Part shown: positions 26,432-35,197 of the stretch, piece after piece | Position numbering within the stretch: position 1 is the stretch's first letter | How the letters are laid out: every line of letters starts with the position of its first letter | Assembly: GCA_036337715.1 (NCBI GenBank) | Contig: JAYZDS010000007.1 | Coordinates: forward strand, 144,099 to 208,098 | DNA from: JAURNZ01 sp036337715 | Lineage (GTDB): Bacteria > Pseudomonadota > Gammaproteobacteria > Comchoanobacterales > Comchoanobacteraceae | Direction: 5' to 3' | Length of the DNA: 64,000 bases | Notes under the pieces: model-generated | Database searches by the model: none | The model's input: only the letters and a program-made list of their open reading frames with translations | What the model was told of the DNA's origin: nothing | Program-made: the position numbers and the translations under genes

Positions 26432-28778
26432 ATTTGGGTGTTAGCTCTATTTGACAGTTTTCTGGAAGTAAAGACGCAATATTTTTACCTACGACAATTG
26501 TTTTATCAGCAATGTGTTCATCAATGATTACATTTGCGTCTGTTTTTTTTGAACCGAACTTCAATGTTACTGGTCCGTCTTGTTTTAACCCATATCCTTT
26601 GGCTAATTCTAAATTGATTCTAACATTGTTATTTTCTAAATCAGCGACAGCCTGTAAGGCTTCTGCGTGTCTTGTAATATCATCAACATTAAAAGGATGA
26701 TCAAAAGCTATCCAAGATTGTTCATGATTAGCAACATCAATTGACTCAGGTAGTGCATTTGCTTCATAAGCATAATCAAATTTTACTTGATTAAATTCAT
26801 CAACTACAGCTTGTGAATGAGGGTATTCAAATCCACTAAGTCGCATGGTTTGTGCAATGGCTGTAATGATTTTCCAACCTGCTTTACTATCACCAAGTGG
26901 GGGCAAAGCTGCTTGAAAACGTTGGTGTTTCCCTAGCATATTGATAAATGTACCTGACATCTCAGCAAAAGTACAAGTTGGGATAATTACATCAGCATAA
27001 GCTCTTAATTCATCACTATCATAATGATTGCAGGCAATGACAAAACTTTGTTCTAATTTTTTCTTAAATGTTTTATACCCGTCCATATCATGTTGTGGTT
27101 CAAATTGATGCAACCAATATAGAGACATTGGTTTTCTTAATATATCATTCTTATCCATGCCAACTTTATCACCGAGGTGAGGGAGCATACCCATTTTCGC
27201 AGCACCAATACTATTGGCGCCTTCAGGAATGAAACAAACAGTATGATTTATTTCTGTGGCTAGTGACCTAATTAATTTTCGTAATTTACTAGCATGTGGA
27301 TGATGCATGATGCTTTTGCCAACAAAAATTAAACCACTACTATGTTTGCACATCAACTTAGCTACTTTTTTAATTGCATCATTGGGTTGATACGCATCTA
27401 ATAATTTAGGGATGGGCTGCTTTTTGATTACGAGTACAGCATGTAGTAACTGCGCAATATTTGATAACCAATCTTGATGAGGAACCAGTAAATCATTACT
27501 GGTTTTAAAATTCATTTTATCTAAGTGACTATCCATTCGGATACATTTTGCACCCGATATCACAGCTTTACGAATTCTGTGATTTAACATGGGTTGATCC
27601 ACACGTGTATTTGCACCAATCAAGCTTATGAAATCACTATTTTCTATATCTTCAAAACTACCATTAAAATGTTGCGCGTAATTCATACTGGCTTGATCAG
27701 TAAAATCAGATTCTTTTAATCTAAAATCTAAATTGTTAGAGCCCAATTGTCGCATGAATTTTTGAAGTAAATAAAACTCCTCACAAGTACTGCTTGGGTG
27801 TGCTAAAGCAGCAATATGGTTCGGGCCTTTAGTTTCAACCACTTGTCTAAAGCAATCGGCAATGTAACTAATAACGTGATCCCATGAAACTTCCTGCCAT
27901 TGTCCATTTTTTTTGACCATAGGATGGTTAATACGACTTTTATGCTGAATCCCTTCATAGGCAAATCTATCACGATCGGATATCCATGTTTCGTTGACAA
28001 GATCATTTTTTCTGGGAACAACACGCATAATATCTAGGTGGTTTCCATTGTTAATACTGTGAATGTATGTGTTTGAACCAACACAGTCATGTGGGCTTAT
28101 ACTAGAATGTTGAGAAAATCCCCAGGATCTACCATGAAATCGATATGGTTTAGAGGTTAAAGCACCAACTGGACAAATATCAATCACATTTCCTGACAAT
28201 TCTGATTTAAGTCCTTTTTTTAAATATGTACCAATATTCATGTGGTTACCACGTTCAAGTGCACCAAGTTCCTCTATGCCTGCGATTTCGGTCCCAAATC
28301 TAACACATCGGGTGCAATGAATACACCTTGTCATATCCGTAGCTACCAAGGGTCCTAAATTTTCATCGTAAACCACTCTTTTTTCTTTAGTAAACCTTGA
28401 AACACCTTCTCCATAACCCATAGCAATATCTTGTAATTCACATTCACCACCTTGATCGCATATTGGGCAATCCAAAGGGTGATTAATTAAAAGGAACTCC
28501 ATAACAGCTTTTTGTGATTGTCTTGCTTTCTTTGATCTTGTATAAACGCGCATATCGTTTGCGACTGGTGTAGCACAAGCTGGTAAGGTTTTAGGTGCTT
28601 TTTCTACTTCAACTAAGCACATCCTACAGTTTGCAACTACACTTAATTTTTCATGATAACAAAATCTAGGAATATAAATACCTACTTTGTCAGCAGCTTC
28701 GATAATAGTTGTTCCTGGATCACATTCAATTCTATGATCATCAATGTATAAAGTAATTTTTTCTTTTAATTGACTCAT
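26424..28778 (-). CDS. nuoG: NADH-quinone oxidoreductase subunit G
   Basis: A 784-residue peripheral-arm subunit. The N-terminus has the 2Fe-2S motif (FCYHEKLSVVANCRMC ending in LPAC), the His/Cys 4Fe-4S site HPLDCPICDQGGEC, and two 4Fe-4S Cys sets in MTRCIHCTRCVRFG and DICPVGAL. A molybdopterin-oxidoreductase-like domain follows (about 220 on), as in all NuoG. It passes electrons from NuoF/NuoE toward NuoI. The start overlaps the nuoF stop by 4 nt. Confidence 0.95.
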   Translation of the reverse strand: MSQLKEKITLYIDDHRIECDPGTTIIEAADKVGIYIPRFCYHEKLSVVANCRMCLVEVEKAPKTLPACATPVANDMRVYTRSKKARQSQKAVMEFLLINHPLDCPICDQGGECELQDIAMGYGEGVSRFTKEKRVVYDENLGPLVATDMTRCIHCTRCVRFGTEIAGIEELGALERGNHMNIGTYLKKGLKSELSGNVIDICPVGALTSKPYRFHGRSWGFSQHSSISPHDCVGSNTYIHSINNGNHLDIMRVVPRKNDLVNETWISDRDRFAYEGIQHKSRINHPMVKKNGQWQEVSWDHVISYIADCFRQVVETKGPNHIAALAHPSSTCEEFYLLQKFMRQLGSNNLDFRLKESDFTDQASMNYAQHFNGSFEDIENSDFISLIGANTRVDQPMLNHRIRKAVISGAKCIRMDSHLDKMNFKTSNDLLVPHQDWLSNIAQLLHAVLVIKKQPIPKLLDAYQPNDAIKKVAKLMCKHSSGLIFVGKSIMHHPHASKLRKLIRSLATEINHTVCFIPEGANSIGAAKMGMLPHLGDKVGMDKNDILRKPMSLYWLHQFEPQHDMDGYKTFKKKLEQSFVIACNHYDSDELRAYADVIIPTCTFAEMSGTFINMLGKHQRFQAALPPLGDSKAGWKIITAIAQTMRLSGFEYPHSQAVVDEFNQVKFDYAYEANALPESIDVANHEQSWIAFDHPFNVDDITRHAEALQAVADLENNNVRINLELAKGYGLKQDGPVTLKFGSKKTDANVIIDEHIADKTIVVGKNIASLLPENCQIELTPKYD

Positions 28779-30058
28779 ACCTCGTTACCTTTAACTTTTG
28801 AATAACCGTGTTTGCAAAAGAATTCAAACTCATCCCTAAAATGAGTAATAAAACTCTGCACAGGCCAGGCAACTGCTTCACCAAATGCACAGATAGTTCT
28901 ACCCTCAATTTTTCCAGCAATTTCAATTAATAAATCAACATCTTCTATTTTACCTTTACCAGCTAAAATATCTCTTAAGTTTTGATGTAACCAATTGGTG
29001 CCTTCTCTACATGGCGTACATTGCCCACAAGATTCATCCTCATAAAATTTAATCACACACGCAAGTGCTTCTACCATACAAGTCCGGTCATCCATAACGA
29101 TCACACCACCAGAGCCAATGGCTGAGCCGACAGATTGCATGCCCTCATAACTCATATCAGCTTTAAGCATGACATCCCCAGGCACTATTTTCATAGAAGA
29201 ACCACCTGGAATAACTGCCTTACATTTACGGTTATCTAGCATCCCACCGCATAATTCTAATAAGTCTTTGAATGAAGTTCCCATGGGTATTTCAAAAACA
29301 CCTGGTTTTGCAACATGCCCACTAACAGAGAAAATTTTAGTCCCACCACTTTTTTCAGTGCCTAAAGCTTTAAACCAATCAGCACCATTTTCCAGGATAA
29401 CAGGTATAGATGCTAGAGATTCAGTATTATTAACAGTTGTTGGTTTCCCATATAATCCATAATTTGCAGGGAAGGGGGGCTTAAAACGGGGCATCGCCCG
29501 TTTACCTTCAATTGATTCCAACATAGCGGTTTCTTCACCAACAATGTATGCACCAGCACCAATGATATTAATCAATTCAAAATCAATGCCTGTACCTAAT
29601 ATATTTTTACCAATTAAGCCCGCTTTTTTGGCTTCTTTAAGTGCTTTTTCACAGCTTTCAAACTCATCCATGAATTCGCCACGCATATAATTATAAGCCA
29701 CAGTTGCACCCATTGTATAAGCAGCAATGGCCATTCCTTCAATAAGTTGGTGCGGGTTTTTTTGCATAATAAAACGATCTTTAGAGGTACCTGGTTCACT
29801 TTCATCAGAATTACAAACCAAATATTTTTGGCCCTCTTTATCACGATTGATGAAACTCATTTTTAACCCGGTAGGAAAGCCTGCACCACCCCGGCCCATA
29901 AGGCCTGATGTTTTAATTGCATCAATGACGTCAGCAGGTTTGATTTTTCCTTCCAATACTTTTTTCCAGCTGGAGTAGCCATTAATTTTTTGATAAGTAT
30001 CAAAACTTGATGGCGATGAATGATTGAAAGTTCGATAGCAGACAAGATTTTGTTTCAT
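28775..30058 (-). CDS. nuoF: NADH-quinone oxidoreductase subunit F
   Basis: A 427-residue subunit that binds NADH and FMN and carries the N3 4Fe-4S cluster. Landmarks are GLMGRGGAGFPTGLKMSF (NADH/FMN glycine-rich loop), NSDESEPGTSKDR (FMN), and ESCGQCTPCREG with a later Cys in RTICAFG for the cluster. Normal length. Overlaps nuoE and nuoG by 4 nt each. Confidence 0.97.
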   Translation of the reverse strand: MKQNLVCYRTFNHSSPSSFDTYQKINGYSSWKKVLEGKIKPADVIDAIKTSGLMGRGGAGFPTGLKMSFINRDKEGQKYLVCNSDESEPGTSKDRFIMQKNPHQLIEGMAIAAYTMGATVAYNYMRGEFMDEFESCEKALKEAKKAGLIGKNILGTGIDFELINIIGAGAYIVGEETAMLESIEGKRAMPRFKPPFPANYGLYGKPTTVNNTESLASIPVILENGADWFKALGTEKSGGTKIFSVSGHVAKPGVFEIPMGTSFKDLLELCGGMLDNRKCKAVIPGGSSMKIVPGDVMLKADMSYEGMQSVGSAIGSGGVIVMDDRTCMVEALACVIKFYEDESCGQCTPCREGTNWLHQNLRDILAGKGKIEDVDLLIEIAGKIEGRTICAFGEAVAWPVQSFITHFRDEFEFFCKHGYSKVKGNEV

Positions 30059-30558
30059 AATGATTCCCCCTGTCTTAAGTCATCAATTAATTGGTCGAGA
30101 GATTTCGTGGTTAAATCTTCTACATATTTAGTGCCATTAACCACCATGGCAGGTGCTTTTGTACAAGATGCCAAACACTCTACTTCTTGAAGTGTAAATA
30201 AGCCATCCTCTGTTGTCTCACCAAGTTTAATAGAGAGTTTGTTTTCAAGGTGGTGAATCAATGGCTCACTACCTCGTAACATACAAGAAATACTACCACA
30301 AATACCTAATACATGTTTCCCAACTGGTTTTCTGTGGTACATGCTATAAAAACTAGCTACTTCGTAAACTCTTATTGGCGCAATGCCTAAGTATTCTGCA
30401 AGCATGTCGAGATGCTTATCTGAAAGCCATCCATAATGATCTTGGATAAAACGTAGTGACATAATGATGGAAGATTCAGGTTTTTCTGTTGGAAACTTTT
30501 TTTTCCATGCATCAATTTTTTTTGTAACATCTTTCTCAAATTGTCTTTTATTATTCAT
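30055..30558 (-). CDS. nuoE: NADH-quinone oxidoreductase subunit E
   Basis: A 167-residue thioredoxin-fold subunit with the N1a 2Fe-2S cluster. The four Cys are in ICGSISC (C-x4-C) and VECLASC (C-x3-C). It pairs with NuoF. The start overlaps the nuoD stop by a single base. Confidence 0.96.
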   Translation of the reverse strand: MNNKRQFEKDVTKKIDAWKKKFPTEKPESSIIMSLRFIQDHYGWLSDKHLDMLAEYLGIAPIRVYEVASFYSMYHRKPVGKHVLGICGSISCMLRGSEPLIHHLENKLSIKLGETTEDGLFTLQEVECLASCTKAPAMVVNGTKYVEDLTTKSLDQLIDDLRQGESL

Positions 30559-31811
30559 TATCGGTCGATATCTCCAAATACAACATCTATGGAAGATAAG
30601 ATGGTTACTAGATCAGCAATCATCATACCTTTACTTAATTCTCCCAAAGCTTGGAGATGAGTAAATCCAGCGGGACGAATTTTCAATCTATAAGGTTTAT
30701 TTGATCCATCAGATACTAAATATATACCGAACTCCCCTTTGGGGTGCTCAACAGCGGCATAAGTTTCACCTGGTGGAATGATGTAACCCTCAGTAAATAA
30801 TTTAAAATGATGAATCATTGCCTCCATATTATCTTTCATTTCCATTCGTTTTGGAGGTGCAACCTTTTTGTCACTTGTCATCACTGGCCCAGGATTAGCT
30901 TTCAGCCAATCGATACATTGCTTAATGATTTTGGTTGACTGACGCATTTCTTCAATTCTTATTAAATAACGATCATAGCAATCGCCCTTCGAGCCGAGTG
31001 GGACCTCGAAATCAAGCTCATTATAAACCGCATAGGGTTGGTCTTTTCTTAAATCCCAATTAATACCGGATCCACGAAGCATTGGCCCAGTAAAGCCTAG
31101 TTTTCGGGCTAAGCTCGGTGATACTATCCCAATATCAACAGTACGTTGTTTCCAAATACGATTATCAGTTAAAAGGTTTTCATATTCATCAATCTTGCCT
31201 GGGAAAGTTTCAACAAACCTAGTAATAAAGTCAAGCAATGATCCCTGTCTATGTTCATTTAAAGAATCGATTTCTTTTGAGGTTCTCCATCGATTTGGTT
31301 CATATTTTGGCATTGAATCTGGCAAATCTCTATACACACCACCTGGTCTATAGTAAGTTGCATGCATTCTTGCACCTGAGACAGCTTCATAGCAATCCAT
31401 TAGGTCTTCACGAGCCTGAAAACAATACAAGAAGACACTTACTGCACCCAAGTCCATTGCATGGGCACCCAACCACATTAGATGGTTGAGGATGCGTGTA
31501 ATCTCATCAAACATAACTCGAATATATAGTGCTCTTTTTGGCACTTCTACATTAAGTAGTTGCTCAATGGCCATCACATATGCGTGTTCGTTACACATCA
31601 TCGAAACATAATCAAGACGATCCATATATCCTATGCTATGATTGAAGGGCTTTGATTCTGCAAGTTTTTCTGTAGCTCTGTGTAATAAGCCGATGTGTGT
31701 ATCAACATCGGTGATGATTTCACCTTTTAGCTCAAGAATAAGTCTTAAAACGCCATGAGCAGATGGATGTTGAGGGCCAAAATTAACAGTATAATGACTT
31801 AAATCACTCAT
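30558..31811 (-). CDS. nuoD: NADH-quinone oxidoreductase subunit D
   Basis: A 417-residue 49-kDa-type subunit lining the quinone pocket. The N-terminal NFGPQHPSAHGVLRLILEL holds the quinone-site His, GYMDRLDYVSMMCNEHAY is conserved, and the C-terminus (VFGDIDR) is typical. It is a separate gene from nuoC, unlike the fused nuoCD of enterobacteria. Overlaps nuoC by 4 nt. Confidence 0.97.
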   Translation of the reverse strand: MSDLSHYTVNFGPQHPSAHGVLRLILELKGEIITDVDTHIGLLHRATEKLAESKPFNHSIGYMDRLDYVSMMCNEHAYVMAIEQLLNVEVPKRALYIRVMFDEITRILNHLMWLGAHAMDLGAVSVFLYCFQAREDLMDCYEAVSGARMHATYYRPGGVYRDLPDSMPKYEPNRWRTSKEIDSLNEHRQGSLLDFITRFVETFPGKIDEYENLLTDNRIWKQRTVDIGIVSPSLARKLGFTGPMLRGSGINWDLRKDQPYAVYNELDFEVPLGSKGDCYDRYLIRIEEMRQSTKIIKQCIDWLKANPGPVMTSDKKVAPPKRMEMKDNMEAMIHHFKLFTEGYIIPPGETYAAVEHPKGEFGIYLVSDGSNKPYRLKIRPAGFTHLQALGELSKGMMIADLVTILSSIDVVFGDIDR

Positions 31812-32464
31812 GAATCACCTTCTATATAACGACTGTCATCTCTAACTACTTTGGGGACAGTGACTCTGTTATCAATTGAAACAGGTTCATAGACACAACG
31901 ATTTTCACCCTCATCATATCTAACTTCAACCTGTCCTGATAATGGAAAATCTTTTCTGAAAGGGAACCCTTTAAAGCCATAATCAGTTAAAATTCGTCTC
32001 AAATCTGGGTGACCATTAAATATAATACCGAACAAGTCAAAAGCTTCTCTTTCATACCAATTAGCATGTTGATAAATGGAACAAATCGAATCTACTTCAG
32101 GCGGGTCTGATTCAATAAATGTTTTTAGTCTTACTCGATGGTTTAAGTGTGTTGATAAGAAATGATACACCACCGCAATACGTGGCAGTGGCCAAGAGGA
32201 ATCATCAGGTTTATTTTGCGTTGCACGACTGTAACCTGTAGCAGTGGTGCTAACAGTATCCCATTCGCCGATACCATAAGTTAAGTAATCAATCCCACAA
32301 AGGTCAATTAAAATATCAAACTTCAATTCAGCTTGTTTTTTTAATATTTTGCAGCATTCTTTGATCATTTTGCTCGGAACAATAATGGTGATTTGATTAT
32401 TTTCTTCTGAAAATTGGCATCCCTTTGGTAAGTTTGATTTTAAAGCGCGTAATAAACTTTTCAT
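31808..32464 (-). CDS. nuoC: NADH-quinone oxidoreductase subunit C
   Basis: A 218-residue 30-kDa-type subunit. The signature ANWYEREAFDLFGIIFNGHPDLRRILTDYG region and FPLSGQVEVRYDE are present (around residues 130-190). It is structural, packing against NuoD and NuoI in the peripheral arm. Overlaps nuoB and nuoD by 4 nt each. Confidence 0.96.
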   Translation of the reverse strand: MKSLLRALKSNLPKGCQFSEENNQITIIVPSKMIKECCKILKKQAELKFDILIDLCGIDYLTYGIGEWDTVSTTATGYSRATQNKPDDSSWPLPRIAVVYHFLSTHLNHRVRLKTFIESDPPEVDSICSIYQHANWYEREAFDLFGIIFNGHPDLRRILTDYGFKGFPFRKDFPLSGQVEVRYDEGENRCVYEPVSIDNRVTVPKVVRDDSRYIEGDS

Positions 32465-32958
32465 CTATCACCTCTTAAAATCACTTTACTGTGTTTGATC
32501 TTGTTTTGTAACTGGATGATGCCATAAACTAAAGCCTCAGCAGTTGGTGGGCAGCCAGGCACATAAATATCTACAGGAACGACACGATCACAGCCTCTAA
32601 CAACAGAATAAGAATAATGATAATAACCGCCACCGTTTGCACATGATCCCATGGAAATAACATATTTAGGCTCTGACATCATATCATATACATTTCGCAG
32701 TGGTTGAGCCATTTTGTTACATAAGGTACCAGCAACAATCATAACATCTGATTGCCTAGGGCTTGGTCTAAATGTCACACCAAAACGGTCGAAGTCAAAT
32801 CTAGTGGCACCTGCATGCATCATTTCAACCGCACAGCATGCTAGTCCAAATGTGACAGGCATTAACGAACCGGTATCAGCCCACTTAATAAGTTGATCTA
32901 ATGTTGTTGTTGCAATGTTATGGTTTATATCTTCTTTATTTTTCAATTGTTTAGCCAT
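32461..32958 (-). CDS. nuoB: NADH-quinone oxidoreductase subunit B
   Basis: A 165-residue subunit carrying cluster N2, the last electron carrier before quinone. The ligands are visible: the tandem Cys in GLACCAVEMMHAG, then SMGSCANGGG and YVPGCPPTAEAL. Normal length. A 26-nt gap separates it from nuoA. Confidence 0.97.
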   Translation of the reverse strand: MAKQLKNKEDINHNIATTTLDQLIKWADTGSLMPVTFGLACCAVEMMHAGATRFDFDRFGVTFRPSPRQSDVMIVAGTLCNKMAQPLRNVYDMMSEPKYVISMGSCANGGGYYHYSYSVVRGCDRVVPVDIYVPGCPPTAEALVYGIIQLQNKIKHSKVILRGDR

Positions 32959-32984
32959 ATTAATATTCTAACATATCTCGTTGT

Positions 32985-33362
32985 TTATTCCCACTCAAGG
33001 GCGCCTACACGCCACTCATAAATAAAACCAATGGTTAAAATGCCTAAAAAGAACACCATTGTGAAAATTCCAAGCCAGCTGATTTCTCTGAACGCAACTG
33101 CCCATGGAAATAAAAATGCTGTTTCAAGATCAAAAATTATGAATAAAATAGCAACAAGAAAAAAACGAATATCAAAAGGTATTCTTGCATCATCAAAGGC
33201 ATCAAAACCGCACTCAAAAGCGGCATTTTTAGTTTTGTTTGGTTTATTTGGTGTGATACCAGTGATTCGACTAGCAAAGTTAATGCTCATCATACCAATA
33301 CCAACACCAAGACCAATAATAGCCAAAATTAATATGCCAGAGTAGTCAAATAAATTAAACAT
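32985..33362 (-). CDS. nuoA: NADH-quinone oxidoreductase subunit A
   Basis: A 125-residue, three-helix subunit and the first gene of the nuo operon. The loop with KNAAFECGFDAFDDARIPFDIRF (positions about 45-67) is the conserved Cys-containing TM1-2 loop near the quinone site. AGGAATGAT precedes the ATG at workable spacing. The tRNA-Leu gene lies 24 nt upstream on the same strand. Confidence 0.96.
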   Translation of the reverse strand: MFNLFDYSGILILAIIGLGVGIGMMSINFASRITGITPNKPNKTKNAAFECGFDAFDDARIPFDIRFFLVAILFIIFDLETAFLFPWAVAFREISWLGIFTMVFFLGILTIGFIYEWRVGALEWE

Positions 33363-33385
33363 ACATCATTCCTGTTCTATATAGT

Positions 33386-33471
33386 AATGCCGAAGGTCGG
33401 ACTCGAACCGACACGGTTATACAACCACTGCCCCCTCAAGGCAGCGTGTCTACCAATTCCACCACTTCGGC
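33386..33471 (-). tRNA. tRNA-Leu (anticodon GAG)
   Basis: An 86-nt class II tRNA on the minus strand. The acceptor stem is GCCGAAG with CTTCGGC plus discriminator A. The D arm is GTGGAATTGGTAGACAC. The anticodon stem CTGCC/GGCAG has loop TTGAGGG (anticodon GAG). A long variable arm and T arm with GGTTCGAGTCC follow. The 3' CCA is not encoded (ATTAC follows the stem). The place between secG and nuoA is shared with other gammaproteobacteria. Confidence 0.96.
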
Positions 33472-33486
33472 AGGTTTTTTTAATAT

Positions 33487-33753
33487 TCACTTAGTTGTTT
33501 CTACCAATAAAGTAGTTTCAGTAGCTTTTTTATGAATAATTCCAATCATAAGACAATTTACAAAAAAAATAATTGCTAGCATTGTAGTTAATTTAACAAG
33601 AAAGCCTGAGGAACCTTGGCTGCCGAATAAACTGGAAGAAGAACCGCTACTGAATGCAACGCCCATTTCAGCGCCTTTGCCTTTTTGTGCAAGGATGATT
33701 GCAATTAATGCAATGCATACAAAAAAATGAAAAGTTAAGAATAATGTGTACAT
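33487..33753 (-). CDS. secG: Preprotein translocase subunit SecG
   Basis: An 88-residue, two-helix accessory subunit of the SecYEG channel. The sequence AIILAQKGKGAEMGVAFSSG followed by SSSSLFGSQGSSGFL is diagnostic for SecG. Its start lies 19 nt inside the tpiA 3' end, and the tRNA-Leu gene follows after 15 nt. Confidence 0.92.
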   Translation of the reverse strand: MYTLFLTFHFFVCIALIAIILAQKGKGAEMGVAFSSGSSSSLFGSQGSSGFLVKLTTMLAIIFFVNCLMIGIIHKKATETTLLVETTK

Positions 33754-34445
33754 ATATTTACCATTTGGTTTGTCGAGTTGTAATCTAAGGAGGCACCACC
33801 AACAAGGAAGCCATCAACATCGCATTCAGCTAATGTCTTAATGTTGTCAGGGTTCACACTGCCACCATAAATGAATTTTGTGTCAATTAATTCTTTGACC
33901 CAATGATTTATCATATTAATTTCTTTATTGTCTGGCGTCAAGCCTGAACCTATGGCCCATCTTGGTTCATAGGCAATCCAAATATCACTTGATTCATCTA
34001 ACATATCTAAAATGGGTTTAAGCTGAGCGAGTAAAACATCCTTAGTACGTGCAGATTGTTTTTCCTCTAATGTTTCACCAATGCAGATGATAGGTTTTAG
34101 GTTATTCGCCAAACACTGTTTGACTTGATTGCATGTTGATTCAATCGATTCAAATTTTCGTCTTTCGGAATGACCAACCAATGCGTAGGAGCAACCAAAA
34201 TTAGAAAACATGTCAGCCGAAAGCTGGCCTGTATGGGCGCCATGATTGTGCTCACTGACGCATTGCGCACTTAGACTAATATTCGTTTTATTCAGTAAAT
34301 CATAAGCTGCAGAAGTGAGTATTGCAGGCACAGAAAGTATAAATTTGGATGAATCAAATTTGTCGTTATCAAGGATGTGTTTGCAATAAAGCTCAAGGCT
34401 TTTCTGCGAGCCATTCATTTTCCAGTTAGCAATAAAGTATTTCAT
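33735..34445 (-). CDS. tpiA: Triosephosphate isomerase
   Basis: A 236-residue TIM barrel interconverting DHAP and glyceraldehyde 3-phosphate. Active-site residues are in NWKMNG (Lys), VGHSERR (His) and AYEPRWAIGSG (Glu), with phosphate-binding YGGSVNPDN near the end. It is slightly shorter than the usual 250. It overlaps secG by 19 nt and heads the tpiA-secG-tRNA-nuo run. No Shine-Dalgarno is clear before the ATG. Confidence 0.95.
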   Translation of the reverse strand: MKYFIANWKMNGSQKSLELYCKHILDNDKFDSSKFILSVPAILTSAAYDLLNKTNISLSAQCVSEHNHGAHTGQLSADMFSNFGCSYALVGHSERRKFESIESTCNQVKQCLANNLKPIICIGETLEEKQSARTKDVLLAQLKPILDMLDESSDIWIAYEPRWAIGSGLTPDNKEINMINHWVKELIDTKFIYGGSVNPDNIKTLAECDVDGFLVGGASLDYNSTNQMVNICTHYS

Positions 34446-34575
34446 AATACGTAATTAAACATTAACACTCAACAATTTAACTAAAAATAGCTGTAAAAAC
34501 AATAGTCAATTTTTATTGTTGGCTTATAATACATTTTGTAATTTACATGCGTGTCTTGAGTTTTAGTTTAAAAAA

Positions 34576-34617
34576 GGGTAATATGATTTTTTACCTCGCT
34601 TTATACATTGATAAAGC
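34576..34617 (+). promoter_or_regulatory. Structured leader before rpsF-rpsR
   Basis: Two short hairpins in the 5' region. GGTAA (34577-34581) pairs with TTACC (34591-34595). GCTTTAT (34598-34604) pairs perfectly with ATAAAGC (34611-34617) around a 6-nt loop. In many bacteria the S6:S18 dimer represses its own mRNA through a leader hairpin. The known CCG bulge is not seen here, so a regulatory role is inference only. Confidence 0.4.
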
Positions 34618-34648
34618 TCATTTAATTTGACCCATGAGGAACAAAAAT

Positions 34649-35197
34649 ATGTCAAATCATTACGAAATATTACTTATTATAAGACCTGAATTTGCTGAAA
34701 AAATTCCAGAAATGCTTGAAAAACATAAATACATTGTTGAGCAAGCGAAAGGTTCAATAGATAGAATAGAGGAATGGGGGAAACGTAACCTAGCATACTC
34801 CATAGACGATATTCAGAAAGCAAATTATGTTTTAATCAACATCACATGCCCTGTAGAGGCAAAAGAGCAGTTAGAGGACTACTACAAGTTCAATGAAATG
34901 ATTTTAAGAAAATTAGTTCTTCGTAATAAAAAACCTCAAGTTGAGAAAACATTAATGATGAAGACAGTCGAAGCAGATGCAAATGACACGCGTTTGCCAA
35001 AAATGACTTCTTTTAAACATAAAAACGATATCGATTATAAATCTAAGCGTATTTTGAAATATTATGTTATGGAAACTGGCAGAATTGTGCCAAGCAGGCT
35101 TACTAATACTTCAATGTTGATGCAGAGAAAAATTGCTAAAGCTGTTAAGCTTGCAAGGTTCATTGCTTTATTACCTTATTGTGATAGACATGCCTAA
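34649..35197 (+). CDS. rpsF-rpsR: Fused ribosomal proteins bS6-bS18
   Basis: One uninterrupted ORF of 182 codons encodes both proteins. Residues 1-96 are S6 (NHYEILLIIRPEF, then WGKRNLAYSIDDIQKANYVL and FNEMILRKLVLRNKK). About 22 linker residues follow. Residues 120-182 are S18 (IDYKSKRILKYYVMETGRIV, PSRLTNTS, ARFIALLPYCDRH). S6 and S18 are neighbours that bind as a heterodimer on the 30S platform. The basic N-terminus of free S18 (RRRKFCRF type) is missing. Internal ATGs at 34955 and 35003 lack a clear Shine-Dalgarno. The start 34649 is preferred over 34634 because GAGGA lies 7 nt upstream of it. Confidence 0.92.
   Translation: MSNHYEILLIIRPEFAEKIPEMLEKHKYIVEQAKGSIDRIEEWGKRNLAYSIDDIQKANYVLINITCPVEAKEQLEDYYKFNEMILRKLVLRNKKPQVEKTLMMKTVEADANDTRLPKMTSFKHKNDIDYKSKRILKYYVMETGRIVPSRLTNTSMLMQRKIAKAVKLARFIALLPYCDRHA

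Noticed and set aside
35003..35197. Separate rpsR gene starting at an internal ATG
   Set aside because: No Shine-Dalgarno before 34955 or 35003, and the frame is continuous with S6, so a fusion is the simpler reading.
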